DNA of 60,598 nt. Origin: Candidatus Cibiobacter qucibialis (GTDB taxonomy: Bacteria; Bacillota; Clostridia; Oscillospirales; Ruminococcaceae). The stretch is from the NCBI GenBank assembly GCA_004000625.1, contig SAUS01000005.1, positions 1 through 60,598 on the forward strand. Reading direction: 5' to 3'. The notes below the pieces were generated by a model. That model worked only from the letters and a program-made list of their open reading frames with translations. It made no database searches and was not told the origin of the DNA. The position numbers and the translations under genes were made by a program. Within the stretch, counting starts at the first letter, position 1; each line of letters starts with the position of its first letter. Of this stretch, positions 32,350 through 39,727 are shown piece by piece.

Positions 32350-33459
32350 ATGAAACAACAAGCAAACAAGATCCGCGTGGCCCTGCTGTTTGGCAGCTGT
32401 TCAAGCGAGCATGAGGTCAGCTGTGTTTCGGCTGCGGCATGGGCGGATGCCCTTGCCACCATGCCGGACCGATATGAAGTGATTCTGGTGGGCATTACCA
32501 AACAGGGCCGCTGGCTGAAATACAGCGGCTCTACCGAGGGCATGCGCAGCGGCAGCTGGGAGCAGGATGCTTCCTGCGTGCCCTGCGTGCTCAGCCCGGA
32601 CCGCAGCGACCATGGCCTGCTGGTGCACAGCGCCAACGGCTATGAACTGCTGCCGGTGGATGTGGTCGCCCCCATCCTGCACGGCAAAAACGGCGAGGAC
32701 GGCACGATTCAGGGCCTGCTGGAGCTGGCTGCCATCCCCTATGTGGGCTGCGGCGTTCTGGCATCCGCTGCCTGCATGGACAAAGCCGTTGCCAATACCA
32801 TCATGGACGCCTATCATGTGCCCCACTGCCACTGGTGCAGCGCCGTCCGAGCCGAAGCGGAAACCCAGCGCAGCACCCTGTTGACCCGCGTGGAAAACCG
32901 CCTGCCCTACCCGATCTTTGTCAAACCGGCCAATGCGGGTTCCAGCGTGGGCATCACCAAGGCCCACAACCGTGAAGAGCTGAACACCGCCATTGACACC
33001 GCCCTGCGGGAAGATGACAAAGTGGTGTTTGAAGAGTTTATTGATGGGCAGGAAGTGGAATGTGCCGCCATTGGCAACCCGGATAACCCGCAGGAAGTGC
33101 GCACCACCCGCCCCGGCGAGATTTTGGCCGGCGCAGAGTTTTATACCTATGACGACAAGTATAAAAACGGTATATCCAAGACGGTGATTCCCGCCCACCT
33201 GCCGGACCAGAAGCTGGACGAAGTCAAAACGCTGGCCGCCCGCGCTTACCTGGCTTTGGGCTGTGCTGGTCTTGCCCGGTGCGATTTCTTTGTAGAGCAC
33301 GGCACAGGACGCGTGCTTTGCAATGAGCTGAACACCCTGCCGGGCTTTACCCCCATCAGCATGTACCCCAAGCTGATGGAAAACGAGGGCTACAGCTTTG
33401 CCGCCCTGGTTGATAAGCTAATCGGCCTTGCACTGAGCAAAAAGCGAGGTGCTTACTGA
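32350..33459 (+). CDS. ddl: D-alanine--D-alanine ligase
   Basis: A 369-residue ATP-grasp ligase making the D-Ala-D-Ala end of peptidoglycan precursors. Motifs are LFGSCSSEHEVSCVSA, HGKNGEDGTIQGLLEL, FVKPANAGSSVGITKA, and the omega-loop YDDKYKNG with a Lys-Tyr pair as in D-Ala-D-Ala rather than D-lactate enzymes. CNELNTLPGFTPISMYP closes the active site. The ATG at 32350 has GGGAG at a longish 13 bases. It overlaps murI (TGATG), so the two wall-precursor genes are translationally coupled. Confidence 0.95.
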   Translation: MKQQANKIRVALLFGSCSSEHEVSCVSAAAWADALATMPDRYEVILVGITKQGRWLKYSGSTEGMRSGSWEQDASCVPCVLSPDRSDHGLLVHSANGYELLPVDVVAPILHGKNGEDGTIQGLLELAAIPYVGCGVLASAACMDKAVANTIMDAYHVPHCHWCSAVRAEAETQRSTLLTRVENRLPYPIFVKPANAGSSVGITKAHNREELNTAIDTALREDDKVVFEEFIDGQEVECAAIGNPDNPQEVRTTRPGEILAGAEFYTYDDKYKNGISKTVIPAHLPDQKLDEVKTLAARAYLALGCAGLARCDFFVEHGTGRVLCNELNTLPGFTPISMYPKLMENEGYSFAALVDKLIGLALSKKRGAY

Positions 33460-34271
33460 TGGATACTCGTCCCATCGGCGTATTTGACAGCGGCCTTGGC
33501 GGGCTGACCGCCGTGCGCCAGCTGCGCCGCCTGCTGCCGGGCGAAGATATTGTGTATTTTGGCGATACCGGCCGCGTGCCTTACGGTTCCCGCGGGCACG
33601 ATGTGATCGTGCGGTACGCCCAGCAGGATATCCGGTTCCTGCTTTCCCAGAATGTCAAGTTCATTATGGCGGCCTGCGGCACAGTATCTTCCACCTATCC
33701 TTCGGCGGAAGCTGCCCAGCTGCCGGTACCCTACACCGGCGTGATCGGTGCGGCAGCCCGCGCAGCTGCTGCCGCCACCAAAAACAAACGCATCGGCGTG
33801 ATCGGCACAGCGGCCACCATCCGCAGCGGTTCTTATGCCACCCAGCTGAAAGATCTGGTGCCGGGGGTTCAGATTTTTGCCCGCGCCTGCCCCCTGTTTG
33901 TACCGCTGGTTGAAAACGGTTATGTGAACGGCGACAAAGTGACCCAGCTGATGATTGAGGAATACCTGACCCCCGTGCGGGATTCCGGCATTGACACCCT
34001 GATCCTTGGCTGCACCCACTACCCGCTGCTGAAAAAAATGATCGGCGATTTTGTGGGCGACAGCGTAACGCTGATTGACCCCGGCAAGCTGACCGCCATT
34101 GCCGCCGCCACCGCGCTGGATGATCTTGGGATTTCCAGCGGGCGCAGCACCGGCGGCACCACCCGCTTTTTTGTCAGCGATACCCCGGACGGCTTTGCCA
34201 AGCAGGAGCGGCTGTTCATGGGCAGCGAAGCGGGCGGCCCGGTGGAACAGATCGCCATTGAAACGTATTAA
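33459..34271 (+). CDS. murI: Glutamate racemase, variant active-site motif
   Basis: Supplies D-glutamate for peptidoglycan. A 270-residue racemase with the N-terminal IGVFDSGLGGLTAVRQL and FGDTGRVPYGSR. The two catalytic cysteines are Cys73 in AACGTVSST and Cys185 in LGCTHYPLL. The first motif is usually ACNTAS; here Gly replaces the conserved Asn and Val replaces Ala. The rest of the fold looks intact, so activity is expected but not certain. The start overlaps the ddl stop by one base. Confidence 0.9.
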   Translation: MDTRPIGVFDSGLGGLTAVRQLRRLLPGEDIVYFGDTGRVPYGSRGHDVIVRYAQQDIRFLLSQNVKFIMAACGTVSSTYPSAEAAQLPVPYTGVIGAAARAAAAATKNKRIGVIGTAATIRSGSYATQLKDLVPGVQIFARACPLFVPLVENGYVNGDKVTQLMIEEYLTPVRDSGIDTLILGCTHYPLLKKMIGDFVGDSVTLIDPGKLTAIAAATALDDLGISSGRSTGGTTRFFVSDTPDGFAKQERLFMGSEAGGPVEQIAIETY

Positions 34272-34285
34272 GGAATTAAACTATT

Positions 34286-34750
34286 ATGGCAAAACCTGTT
34301 GAAGAAAATTACCTCATCACCATCAAAGGCACCATGGAGCAGAACGGCGAAAACGATACCGTGGAGCTGATGACCCGCGGCAACTTTGTGCAGCGCGGCA
34401 ACAGCTACTACATCGTGTATGCTGAAACCGAAGCCACCGGTTACGCCGGATGTACCACCACGGTGCGCGTCAGCCAGGATGCCCGGCTGGTCAGCATGAC
34501 CCGCTTTGGCAAAACATCCAGCCAGCTGATTATTGAAAAAGGCATCCGCCACCTGTGCCATTACGAAACCGGGTACGGTTCCATCAGCCTTGGCGTGGCC
34601 GCTGATGTGATTGAGCACAACCTGCTGCCGGATGGCGGCGAGCTGCAGTTCAGCTACACGCTGGATTCCGGCGCCGAAACCTTAATCAGCCGCAATTCCG
34701 TGCTTATCACAGTAGAGCCGCTGAAAAAGCAGGAAACTGAAGTTGAATAA
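34286..34750 (+). CDS. DUF1934 family beta-barrel protein
   Basis: A 154-residue protein matching DUF1934, a small lipocalin/calycin-like barrel family of Firmicutes. It starts MAKPVEENYLITIKGTMEQNGE and has GNSYYIVYAETEATG and YETGYGSISLGV strands. There is no signal peptide. AAGGA lies about eleven bases before the ATG. It follows murI by 14 bp and in many Firmicutes lies just before argS, as here. Function is not known. Confidence 0.85.
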   Translation: MAKPVEENYLITIKGTMEQNGENDTVELMTRGNFVQRGNSYYIVYAETEATGYAGCTTTVRVSQDARLVSMTRFGKTSSQLIIEKGIRHLCHYETGYGSISLGVAADVIEHNLLPDGGELQFSYTLDSGAETLISRNSVLITVEPLKKQETEVE

Positions 34751-34751
34751 A

Positions 34752-34910
34752 TTTTTAGTTAGGAGTTAGGAAGTAGGAGTTAGGAGTTTTTGGTGTGCGC
34801 TGACGCGCACAAATTTTAACGATCAGCTGTGCGGCTGTTTTTCAAAATTGCGGCGCAGGCCGCACCTTAAACTCCTAACTCCTAACTCCTCCCTCCTAAC
34901 TTCCAAACTG
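34752..34910 (+). repeat. Family 3-type AGGAGTT repeat without palindrome core
   Basis: TTAGGAGTTAGGAAGTAGG on the left, CTAACTCCTAACTCCTCCC on the right, with a GTGCGCTGACGCGCAC hairpin at 34794-34809. The GGAACGGTC core is absent. Confidence 0.65.
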
Positions 34911-34920
34911 GAGGTACAAC

Positions 34921-36681
34921 GTGAATTACAAATACTATAACCCCCGCAAGGCTGCGCTGGATACGGCGCGTGAGCTGCTGACCGGCGCGCTGAATGCTGC
35001 TGTGGCGGACGGTTCCCTTCCGGAAGCCCCGCTGCCGGAATTTATTGTTGAGATTCCCGCCGATGTCAAAAACGGCGATATTGCATCCAACGCCGCCATG
35101 GCCGGTGCCCGTGCGTTCCACAAGGCTCCGCGCCAGATTGCACAGGCCATTGTGGACCACCTGAACCTGGAGGGCAGCCTGTTCGACCGTGTAGAGATCG
35201 CAGGCCCCGGCTTCATCAACCTGTTCCTGGGTGCCCACTGGTTTACCAGCGTGCTGCAGGCTGCTGCCACTGAGCCGGAATACGGCCGCACGGACGGCGG
35301 TGCAGGCAAGCGCTACAACGTTGAATTTGTTTCCGCCAACCCCACCGGCCCCATGCACATGGGCAACGCCCGCGGCGGTGCTCTGGGCGACTGCCTGGCT
35401 GCCTGCCTGGACTGGGCCGGTTATGATGTGACCCGCGAGTTCTACATCAACGATGCAGGCAACCAGATCCAGAAGTTCGGCAAGAGCCTGGCCATCCGCT
35501 ACCTGCAGCTGTACAAAGGCGAAGAAGCCGTTCCCCTGCCGGAAGAATGCTACCAGGGCGCTGACATTATTGCTCGCGCCAAAGAGTTTGCCGAAATTCA
35601 CGGCGATTCCTATGTCGATAAGGACTTTGAAGAGCTGAAAGATGCCCTGATTGCCGATGCCCTGCCCAAGAACATTGCCGGGCTGCAGCGCGACCTGGGC
35701 AAGTACCGCATCACCTATGATGTCTGGTTCCACGAAAGCGACCTGCACAAGAGCGGCGCTGTGGATGATGTCATCAAAATCTTGATGGACAAGGGTGCCT
35801 GCTACAAGGCCGAGGACGGTGCCATCATGTACCGCAGCGCCCAGTATGCTTCCAAGTACGGCGTTGTAAACCGCAAGAAGGACGAAAACGCCGACGGCGA
35901 AGAGGAAGCCAAAGACGAAGTTCTGGTACGCGCCAACGGCATTCCCACCTATTTTGCCGCCGACATCGCCTACCATTACAACAAGCTGGCCGTGCGCGGT
36001 TTTGACCGTTCCATCGACATTTGGGGTGCCGACCATCACGGCCATGTAGCCCGCATGAAGGGTGCCATGGACGCCGTTGGCCTGGACGGCACCAAGTTGG
36101 ATGTTGTGCTGATGCAGATGGTCAACCTGATGCGCGACGGCAAACCGGTGCGTATGAGCAAGCGTACCGGCAAGGCCATCACCCTAACCGACCTGCTGGA
36201 CGAAGTGCCCATTGATTCCGCACGTTTCTTCTTCAACCAGCGCGAAAGCTCCTCCTCTCTGGATTTCGACCTTGACCTGGCTGTGCGCAACGACAGCGAA
36301 AACCCGGTCTACTATGTCCAGTACGCCCACGCCCGCATCTGCTCCGTGCTGAAAAAGCTGGAAGCCGCCGGTGTGACCTTTGAGGGTGCCGATGCCCTGG
36401 ATGCCAGCCTGCTGACTGACCCCAGCGAGCAGGCTCTGCTGCGTCTGCTTTCCGCTTTCCCGGCTGAGATTGCTGCCGCAGCAGAAAAGTATGACCCGGC
36501 CCGCATTACCCGTTATGTTATCGACATTGCCACGGCGTTCCACCGCTTCTACAATGCCTGCCGCATTCTGGAAGCTGACCCTGCCGTTCGCCAGTGCCGC
36601 ATGGCCCTGTGCCTGGCCGTGCGCAGCGTGATCCACAACGTGCTGACCATGTTCAAGGTTACGGTGCCAGAGAGCATGTGA
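34921..36681 (+). CDS. argS: Arginyl-tRNA synthetase
   Basis: Class I synthetase of 586 residues charging tRNA-Arg. An N-terminal Add1 domain (about 1-110) precedes the catalytic core. The HIGH motif appears as PMHMGNARG within ANPTGPMHMGNARGG. The KMSKS loop is the degenerate MSKRTGKAI usual for many ArgRS. The C-terminal anticodon-binding domain has YVQYAHARICSVL and FHRFYNACRIL. The start is GTG at 34921 with GGAGG seven bases upstream. It ends at the border of the RNA/tail island. Confidence 0.96.
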   Translation: MNYKYYNPRKAALDTARELLTGALNAAVADGSLPEAPLPEFIVEIPADVKNGDIASNAAMAGARAFHKAPRQIAQAIVDHLNLEGSLFDRVEIAGPGFINLFLGAHWFTSVLQAAATEPEYGRTDGGAGKRYNVEFVSANPTGPMHMGNARGGALGDCLAACLDWAGYDVTREFYINDAGNQIQKFGKSLAIRYLQLYKGEEAVPLPEECYQGADIIARAKEFAEIHGDSYVDKDFEELKDALIADALPKNIAGLQRDLGKYRITYDVWFHESDLHKSGAVDDVIKILMDKGACYKAEDGAIMYRSAQYASKYGVVNRKKDENADGEEEAKDEVLVRANGIPTYFAADIAYHYNKLAVRGFDRSIDIWGADHHGHVARMKGAMDAVGLDGTKLDVVLMQMVNLMRDGKPVRMSKRTGKAITLTDLLDEVPIDSARFFFNQRESSSSLDFDLDLAVRNDSENPVYYVQYAHARICSVLKKLEAAGVTFEGADALDASLLTDPSEQALLRLLSAFPAEIAAAAEKYDPARITRYVIDIATAFHRFYNACRILEADPAVRQCRMALCLAVRSVIHNVLTMFKVTVPESM

Positions 36682-36683
36682 AT

Positions 36684-36760
36684 TAGTTAGGAGTTAGGCG
36701 GGAGAAGTTTGGAGCTGAATTAGAAATTAGGAATGAGCCATTAGGAATTGGGGCTGCCTG
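36684..36760 (+). repeat. AGGAGTT / TTAGGAATTGG repeat remnant
   Basis: TTAGTTAGGAGTTAGGCGGG followed by GAATTAGAAATTAGGAATGAG, the end sequence of family 3 without a partner. Nothing else is seen up to the argS terminator. Confidence 0.55.
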
Positions 36761-36849
36761 ATTACTAAATGCTTATTGTGATGATTTCTGGAGCTGACTT
36801 CTTTTAGCTTCTTTTCTCTATTACTTTAACGATTCTTCAATACAAACTA

Positions 36850-36887
36850 AAAAGCGTGGGCCTGCCAACCGACAGGCCCACGCTTTT
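36850..36887 (+). terminator. Bidirectional terminator after argS
   Basis: AAAAGCGTGGGCCTG pairs with CAGGCCCACGCTTTT, 15 perfect base pairs with A/T tails on both sides. Confidence 0.88.
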
Positions 36888-36982
36888 GCACACCCAACAT
36901 ATTTATTATACCACATTCGTCAAGGCAATATCTATCCATAACATGCACGAATAATTCATATTTTGTTTGGGATATCTGCGAA

Positions 36983-37011
36983 TAGACAAATTCCTTAGGG
37001 TATTGTATAGT
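36983..37011 (+). promoter_or_regulatory. Promoter of the long non-coding RNA
   Basis: TAGACA (36983-36988), 17-bp spacer, TATAGT (37006-37011). Start near 37018. An ATTCGT...ACGAAT inverted repeat upstream (36916-36953) could be an operator. Confidence 0.7.
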
Positions 37012-37017
37012 ATAGTC

Positions 37018-38019
37018 ACAGAAAGAAAACAGCCGGAGATAAGGAGCTAAAAGCTCCAAGCAAAAGCCACTTTCAATAGCATCGGAACAAGGCACGGCGG
37101 TTTTCCCGACAGCTTCAAGCAGATTTCGCAAAGGCTTCCAGTAAGAAGTCTAAATGGGAACACTTGAAGAACTCCGGGAAAGCAGGGACCGGGAGGCTAC
37201 CGAAGGACTTGAAAGTAAGATGGCAAAGCCGGCAGGATTCGTAAGGAAGGAGGCTCAAGTCCAATGGCTAATTTCAAAGATCCCATTCATCACCGGCGGG
37301 CCTGGGCCTGCTGAAAGCAAACGAACCTCATTAACAGCCGCAGGTCATTACCTGTAAAAGATATAAAAGTTAAGATGCAAGGTTCGTAGCTTGCTTAAAA
37401 TGCAGTGCTCAGGAAATCCCGTCAGAAAAAGTTCCCCGCGTTTACATAGATTAGATGAAGAACTGACGACAGGATTCTAAATAGAAAATTACAGGTTCAA
37501 AACCTGGTACGCAAAAGCGTAAATAGAAACCCAGAATCACCGGTGATTGTTATGAAAGATCTAACTCCGCCGAACAAATAATGCTTCACCTGATCTGGCT
37601 GGTGCAAGCGCACCGCCCCCAAAAGGAGAAACTCCGATGTACTAGAGCAAAGAGGAATCAACCTCTGGCATCAAATTCAGGTACCCTGCACAAAATTATT
37701 GAAGTTCACTTCCCCGTTCCACAGATGCACCAAGAATCGTTTTCCTTGCAAAATGTTTCCAGGCAGCAAATAACGAACCAAAGGGAATCAGAAATTTCAA
37801 GCAAACGCAAAATCATCGAACAACAGCGAATGAAACCCGTTTCCGATTTGCAAAACAAAGAAAACCAGGTTTAAAAACATTCGATCAAAGTTAAAGGATG
37901 AGGTTGCCATGAAAATGTGCAAACGGTCCGAAAAATAATACAATCGGGTATGAGGCTATGACTCCAATCAAGTAAGTTCGCTCCAGCGCCATAAGGGTAG
38001 AAGGCGCTGGAGCTTTTTT
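37018..38019 (+). ncRNA. Candidate ~1 kb structured non-coding RNA (GOLLD/ROOL size class)
   Basis: A promoter and a perfect rho-independent terminator bracket about 1,000 bases with no credible gene: the reading frames are short, lack ribosome sites and are rich in Lys/Gln/Asn. The sequence is A-rich and unlike its GC-rich neighbours. Many local stems are perfect: GGAGCT/AGCTCC (37042-37056), GGACTTGA/TCAAGTCC (37206-37213 with 37255-37262), GTCAG..AGTTC with GAACTGAC (near 37421 to 37468), GATTCT/AGAATC (near 37473 to 37537) enclosing AGGTT/AACCT and ACGC/GCGT hairpins, GGTGC/GCACC (37601-37614), AGAGG/CCTCT (37651-37666). CGGCGG (37095-37100) could pair far away with CCGCCG (37567-37572). 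GOLLD and ROOL are large ornate RNAs of phages and prophages; size and tail-gene neighbourhood fit, but I cannot assign the family from memory of their consensus. Confidence 0.72.
37980..38019 (+). terminator. Terminator of the long RNA
   Basis: GCTCCAGCGCC (37980-37990) pairs perfectly with GGCGCTGGAGC (38003-38013), then TTTTTT. Confidence 0.95.
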
Positions 38020-38136
38020 GTTGTGTTGTGCCGGATGTTTCCGGTCTGCTTATCTCCTCTCGTTTACTTTTGTCTGCATCATTTTTGTTTTGTTACCGCG
38101 CTCTAACGCAGCAAATCACTCTAAACACGGCTCTCC

Positions 38137-38175
38137 CTCCGCCCACAACATTGCACTGTGCGGCGGAGAGTTTTT
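38137..38175 (+). terminator. Second terminator downstream of the RNA
   Basis: CTCCGCCCAC pairs with GTGCGGCGGAG (one bulge), then TTTTT. No gene lies between it and the first terminator; it isolates the tail module from the RNA. Confidence 0.75.
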
Positions 38176-38247
38176 ATGTTTGCGGGCTTTTGTGGAGTAT
38201 TGTGGTACCGGTATTCCATCGCAATTTCGGTTTTCTGAATTTTATTG

Positions 38248-38276
38248 TTGACATTTCTGTAATATTGCGTTATGAT
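38248..38276 (+). promoter_or_regulatory. Promoter of the tail module
   Basis: TTGACA (38248-38253), 17-bp spacer, TATGAT (38271-38276). The spacer holds TTCTGTAATAT and the start region holds its inverse ATTTTACAGAA (near 38291-38301) within CCAGAATTTTACAG, which suggests a repressor site pair. Confidence 0.7.
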
Positions 38277-38420
38277 AGCCACAAGGTCCAGAATTTTACA
38301 GAATACTGGAATGATAGGTTTTTCGCTATCTTTTTATTGTTCTGTATAATGCCCAAATCGGCGGCTGCCGGGCTGCGTTTTACGTTTAGGATTTTTTCCC
38401 AATATCGTTCACCTGCCTTA

Positions 38421-38536
38421 AAGTGTATTTGAAAACAAGAAAAAGATGGATATTTCGCAAACACAAGCGGGATTTAAGGCAAAATCCCACTATGTTTGTA
38501 GAAATAGACTAAATTTTTGACTTTTCAGATACACCC
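38421..38536 (+). mobile_element. Family 2 MITE in the tail-module leader
   Basis: AAGTGTATTTGAAAA to TTTTCAGATACACCC, 116 bp, flanked by TA at 38419-38420 and 38537-38538. It lies between the module promoter and its first gene. Confidence 0.88.
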
Positions 38537-38699
38537 TAGGATTCCGGTATTTCCGCTGTAAGTTTTGTTTGGCGTTCCCTTGGCAGAGGGTACACCAAAA
38601 TTCTCTTGTTCACCTTTTTTCTTCGTGAAGTGTGCAGCAGCGCTTCACCATTTTTTAGCTATTGTGATTACAGATTTCTGTTACATTAAAGGAGGCTTT

Positions 38700-39149
38700 A
38701 TGGAACAACTTACGATTGATACCGGCCTGCGCGAATACGCGGTCAATGGCGGGCCGGAGCACGGCGGCGGAGTGCTGCGCTTTAACCCCAGCGACCCCAA
38801 TGTTTACAGCCGTTTTTGCACCCTGCAAAATCAGCTGCAAGAGCTGGAACAGCAGGTGCAGGCGCAAAGCCCCACTGGGACCGATGCCATACAGCTGCTG
38901 GCCCAGGCGGATCAGCGCGCCAAGGGGCTGCTGGCGGAAGTATTTGGCCCCGGCAATGATTTTGACGCCATGCTGGGCGGCACCAATCTGTTGGCGGTTG
39001 CCGGCAACGGCGAGCGGGTCATCACCAATCTGTTTGCGGCATTGCAGCCCATTCTGGAAGCCGGTGCCCGCCAGTGCGCGGATGCCAAAGCCACGCTGGC
39101 CGTGCAGCAGGCCCAGGCAGCGCGCGCCGCGCGCGGGGTGCAGGTATGA
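38700..39149 (+). CDS. Phage tail assembly protein (DUF6673-like), first gene of tail module
   Basis: A 149-residue protein, MEQLTIDTGLREYAVNGG, with RFNPSDPNVYSRFCTLQNQLQELEQQVQ at about 26-53 and a long Ala-rich helix at the end (ADAKATLAVQQAQAARAARG). Such proteins precede Gp15-like genes in Firmicute siphophage tail clusters, in the slot of the tail assembly chaperone. Assignment rests on the conserved DPNVYSRF-type segment and position. AGGAGG lies four to five bases before the ATG. It overlaps the next gene by ATGA. Confidence 0.7.
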   Translation: MEQLTIDTGLREYAVNGGPEHGGGVLRFNPSDPNVYSRFCTLQNQLQELEQQVQAQSPTGTDAIQLLAQADQRAKGLLAEVFGPGNDFDAMLGGTNLLAVAGNGERVITNLFAALQPILEAGARQCADAKATLAVQQAQAARAARGVQV

Positions 39150-39703
39150 GCAGCTGGCGGTTGCCCACCCGGCTGGAGGTTGGCGGAAAAGCATATCCGA
39201 TTCATTCGGATTACCGCGATATTCTGGATATTCTGCATCGGTTGAACGATGCCAGCGAGCCGGAATTCATCCGCTGGCGGGTAGCCCTGGCCCTATTTTA
39301 TGAGGGCGATCTGCCGCGCAGCGACTATCCGGAGGCCATGCAGAAGCTGGCAGATTTTTTGAACTGCGGGCAAACGCTGCCCCGCTCCCCTGCCCCGCCG
39401 CTGTTGGACTGGGAACAGGACGCCCCGCTGATTGCCGCCGACATCAACAAAGCCGCCGGGTGCGAAGTGCGCGCCCTGCCTTATCTGCACTGGTGGACCT
39501 TTATGGCCTGGTTCAACAGCATTGGGGACGGCCAGCTGGCTACCCTGCTGCGGGTGCGCAGCAAGCTGCGCCACGGCCAAAAATTGCAGCCGTGGGAACA
39601 GGACTACTACCGCAAAAACAAAGCCATGGTTGACCTGCGCCCCCGCCTGAATCCGGCAGAGATAGCGGAACGCCAGCGGCTGCAGCGCCTGTTGGCCAAT
39701 TAA
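39146..39703 (+). CDS. Bacteriophage Gp15 family protein
   Basis: A 185-residue protein matching the phage Gp15 family (MSSWRLPTRLEVGGKAYPIHSDYRDILDIL at its start). Later features are the aromatic PYLHWWTFMAWFNSIGDGQL segment and the basic ending AEIAERQRLQRLLAN. In siphophage clusters Gp15 sits before the tape measure gene, with the upstream gene as its partner chaperone. The ATG overlaps the stop of the upstream gene (ATGA), typical of coupled tail chaperones. Confidence 0.82.
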   Translation: MSSWRLPTRLEVGGKAYPIHSDYRDILDILHRLNDASEPEFIRWRVALALFYEGDLPRSDYPEAMQKLADFLNCGQTLPRSPAPPLLDWEQDAPLIAADINKAAGCEVRALPYLHWWTFMAWFNSIGDGQLATLLRVRSKLRHGQKLQPWEQDYYRKNKAMVDLRPRLNPAEIAERQRLQRLLAN

Positions 39704-39727
39704 GTCCTCATAAGGAGGTAGATGCTT

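Noticed and set aside
32350..33459. A vancomycin-type D-Ala-D-Lac or D-Ala-D-Ser ligase linked to the VanR/S-like pair
   Set aside because: The omega-loop has the Lys-Tyr pair of normal ligases, it is coupled to murI, and the two-component genes are over 20 kb away with no vanH, vanX or vanT.
37490..37510. T-arm-like GGTTCAAAACC suggesting a tRNA inside the long RNA
   Set aside because: No matching acceptor, D or anticodon arms around it; it fits as a hairpin in a larger helix.
37154..37874. Possible small proteins inside the long RNA (67 and 97 codons, plus a 94-codon frame on the other strand at 36847-37131)
   Set aside because: No ribosome sites, odd Lys/Gln/Asn composition, and they cut across strong stems; the minus-strand frame runs through the argS terminator and the RNA promoter.
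38565..38699. Longer N terminus for the first tail gene
   Set aside because: The in-frame extension has no ribosome site while AGGAGG stands right before the ATG at 38700.
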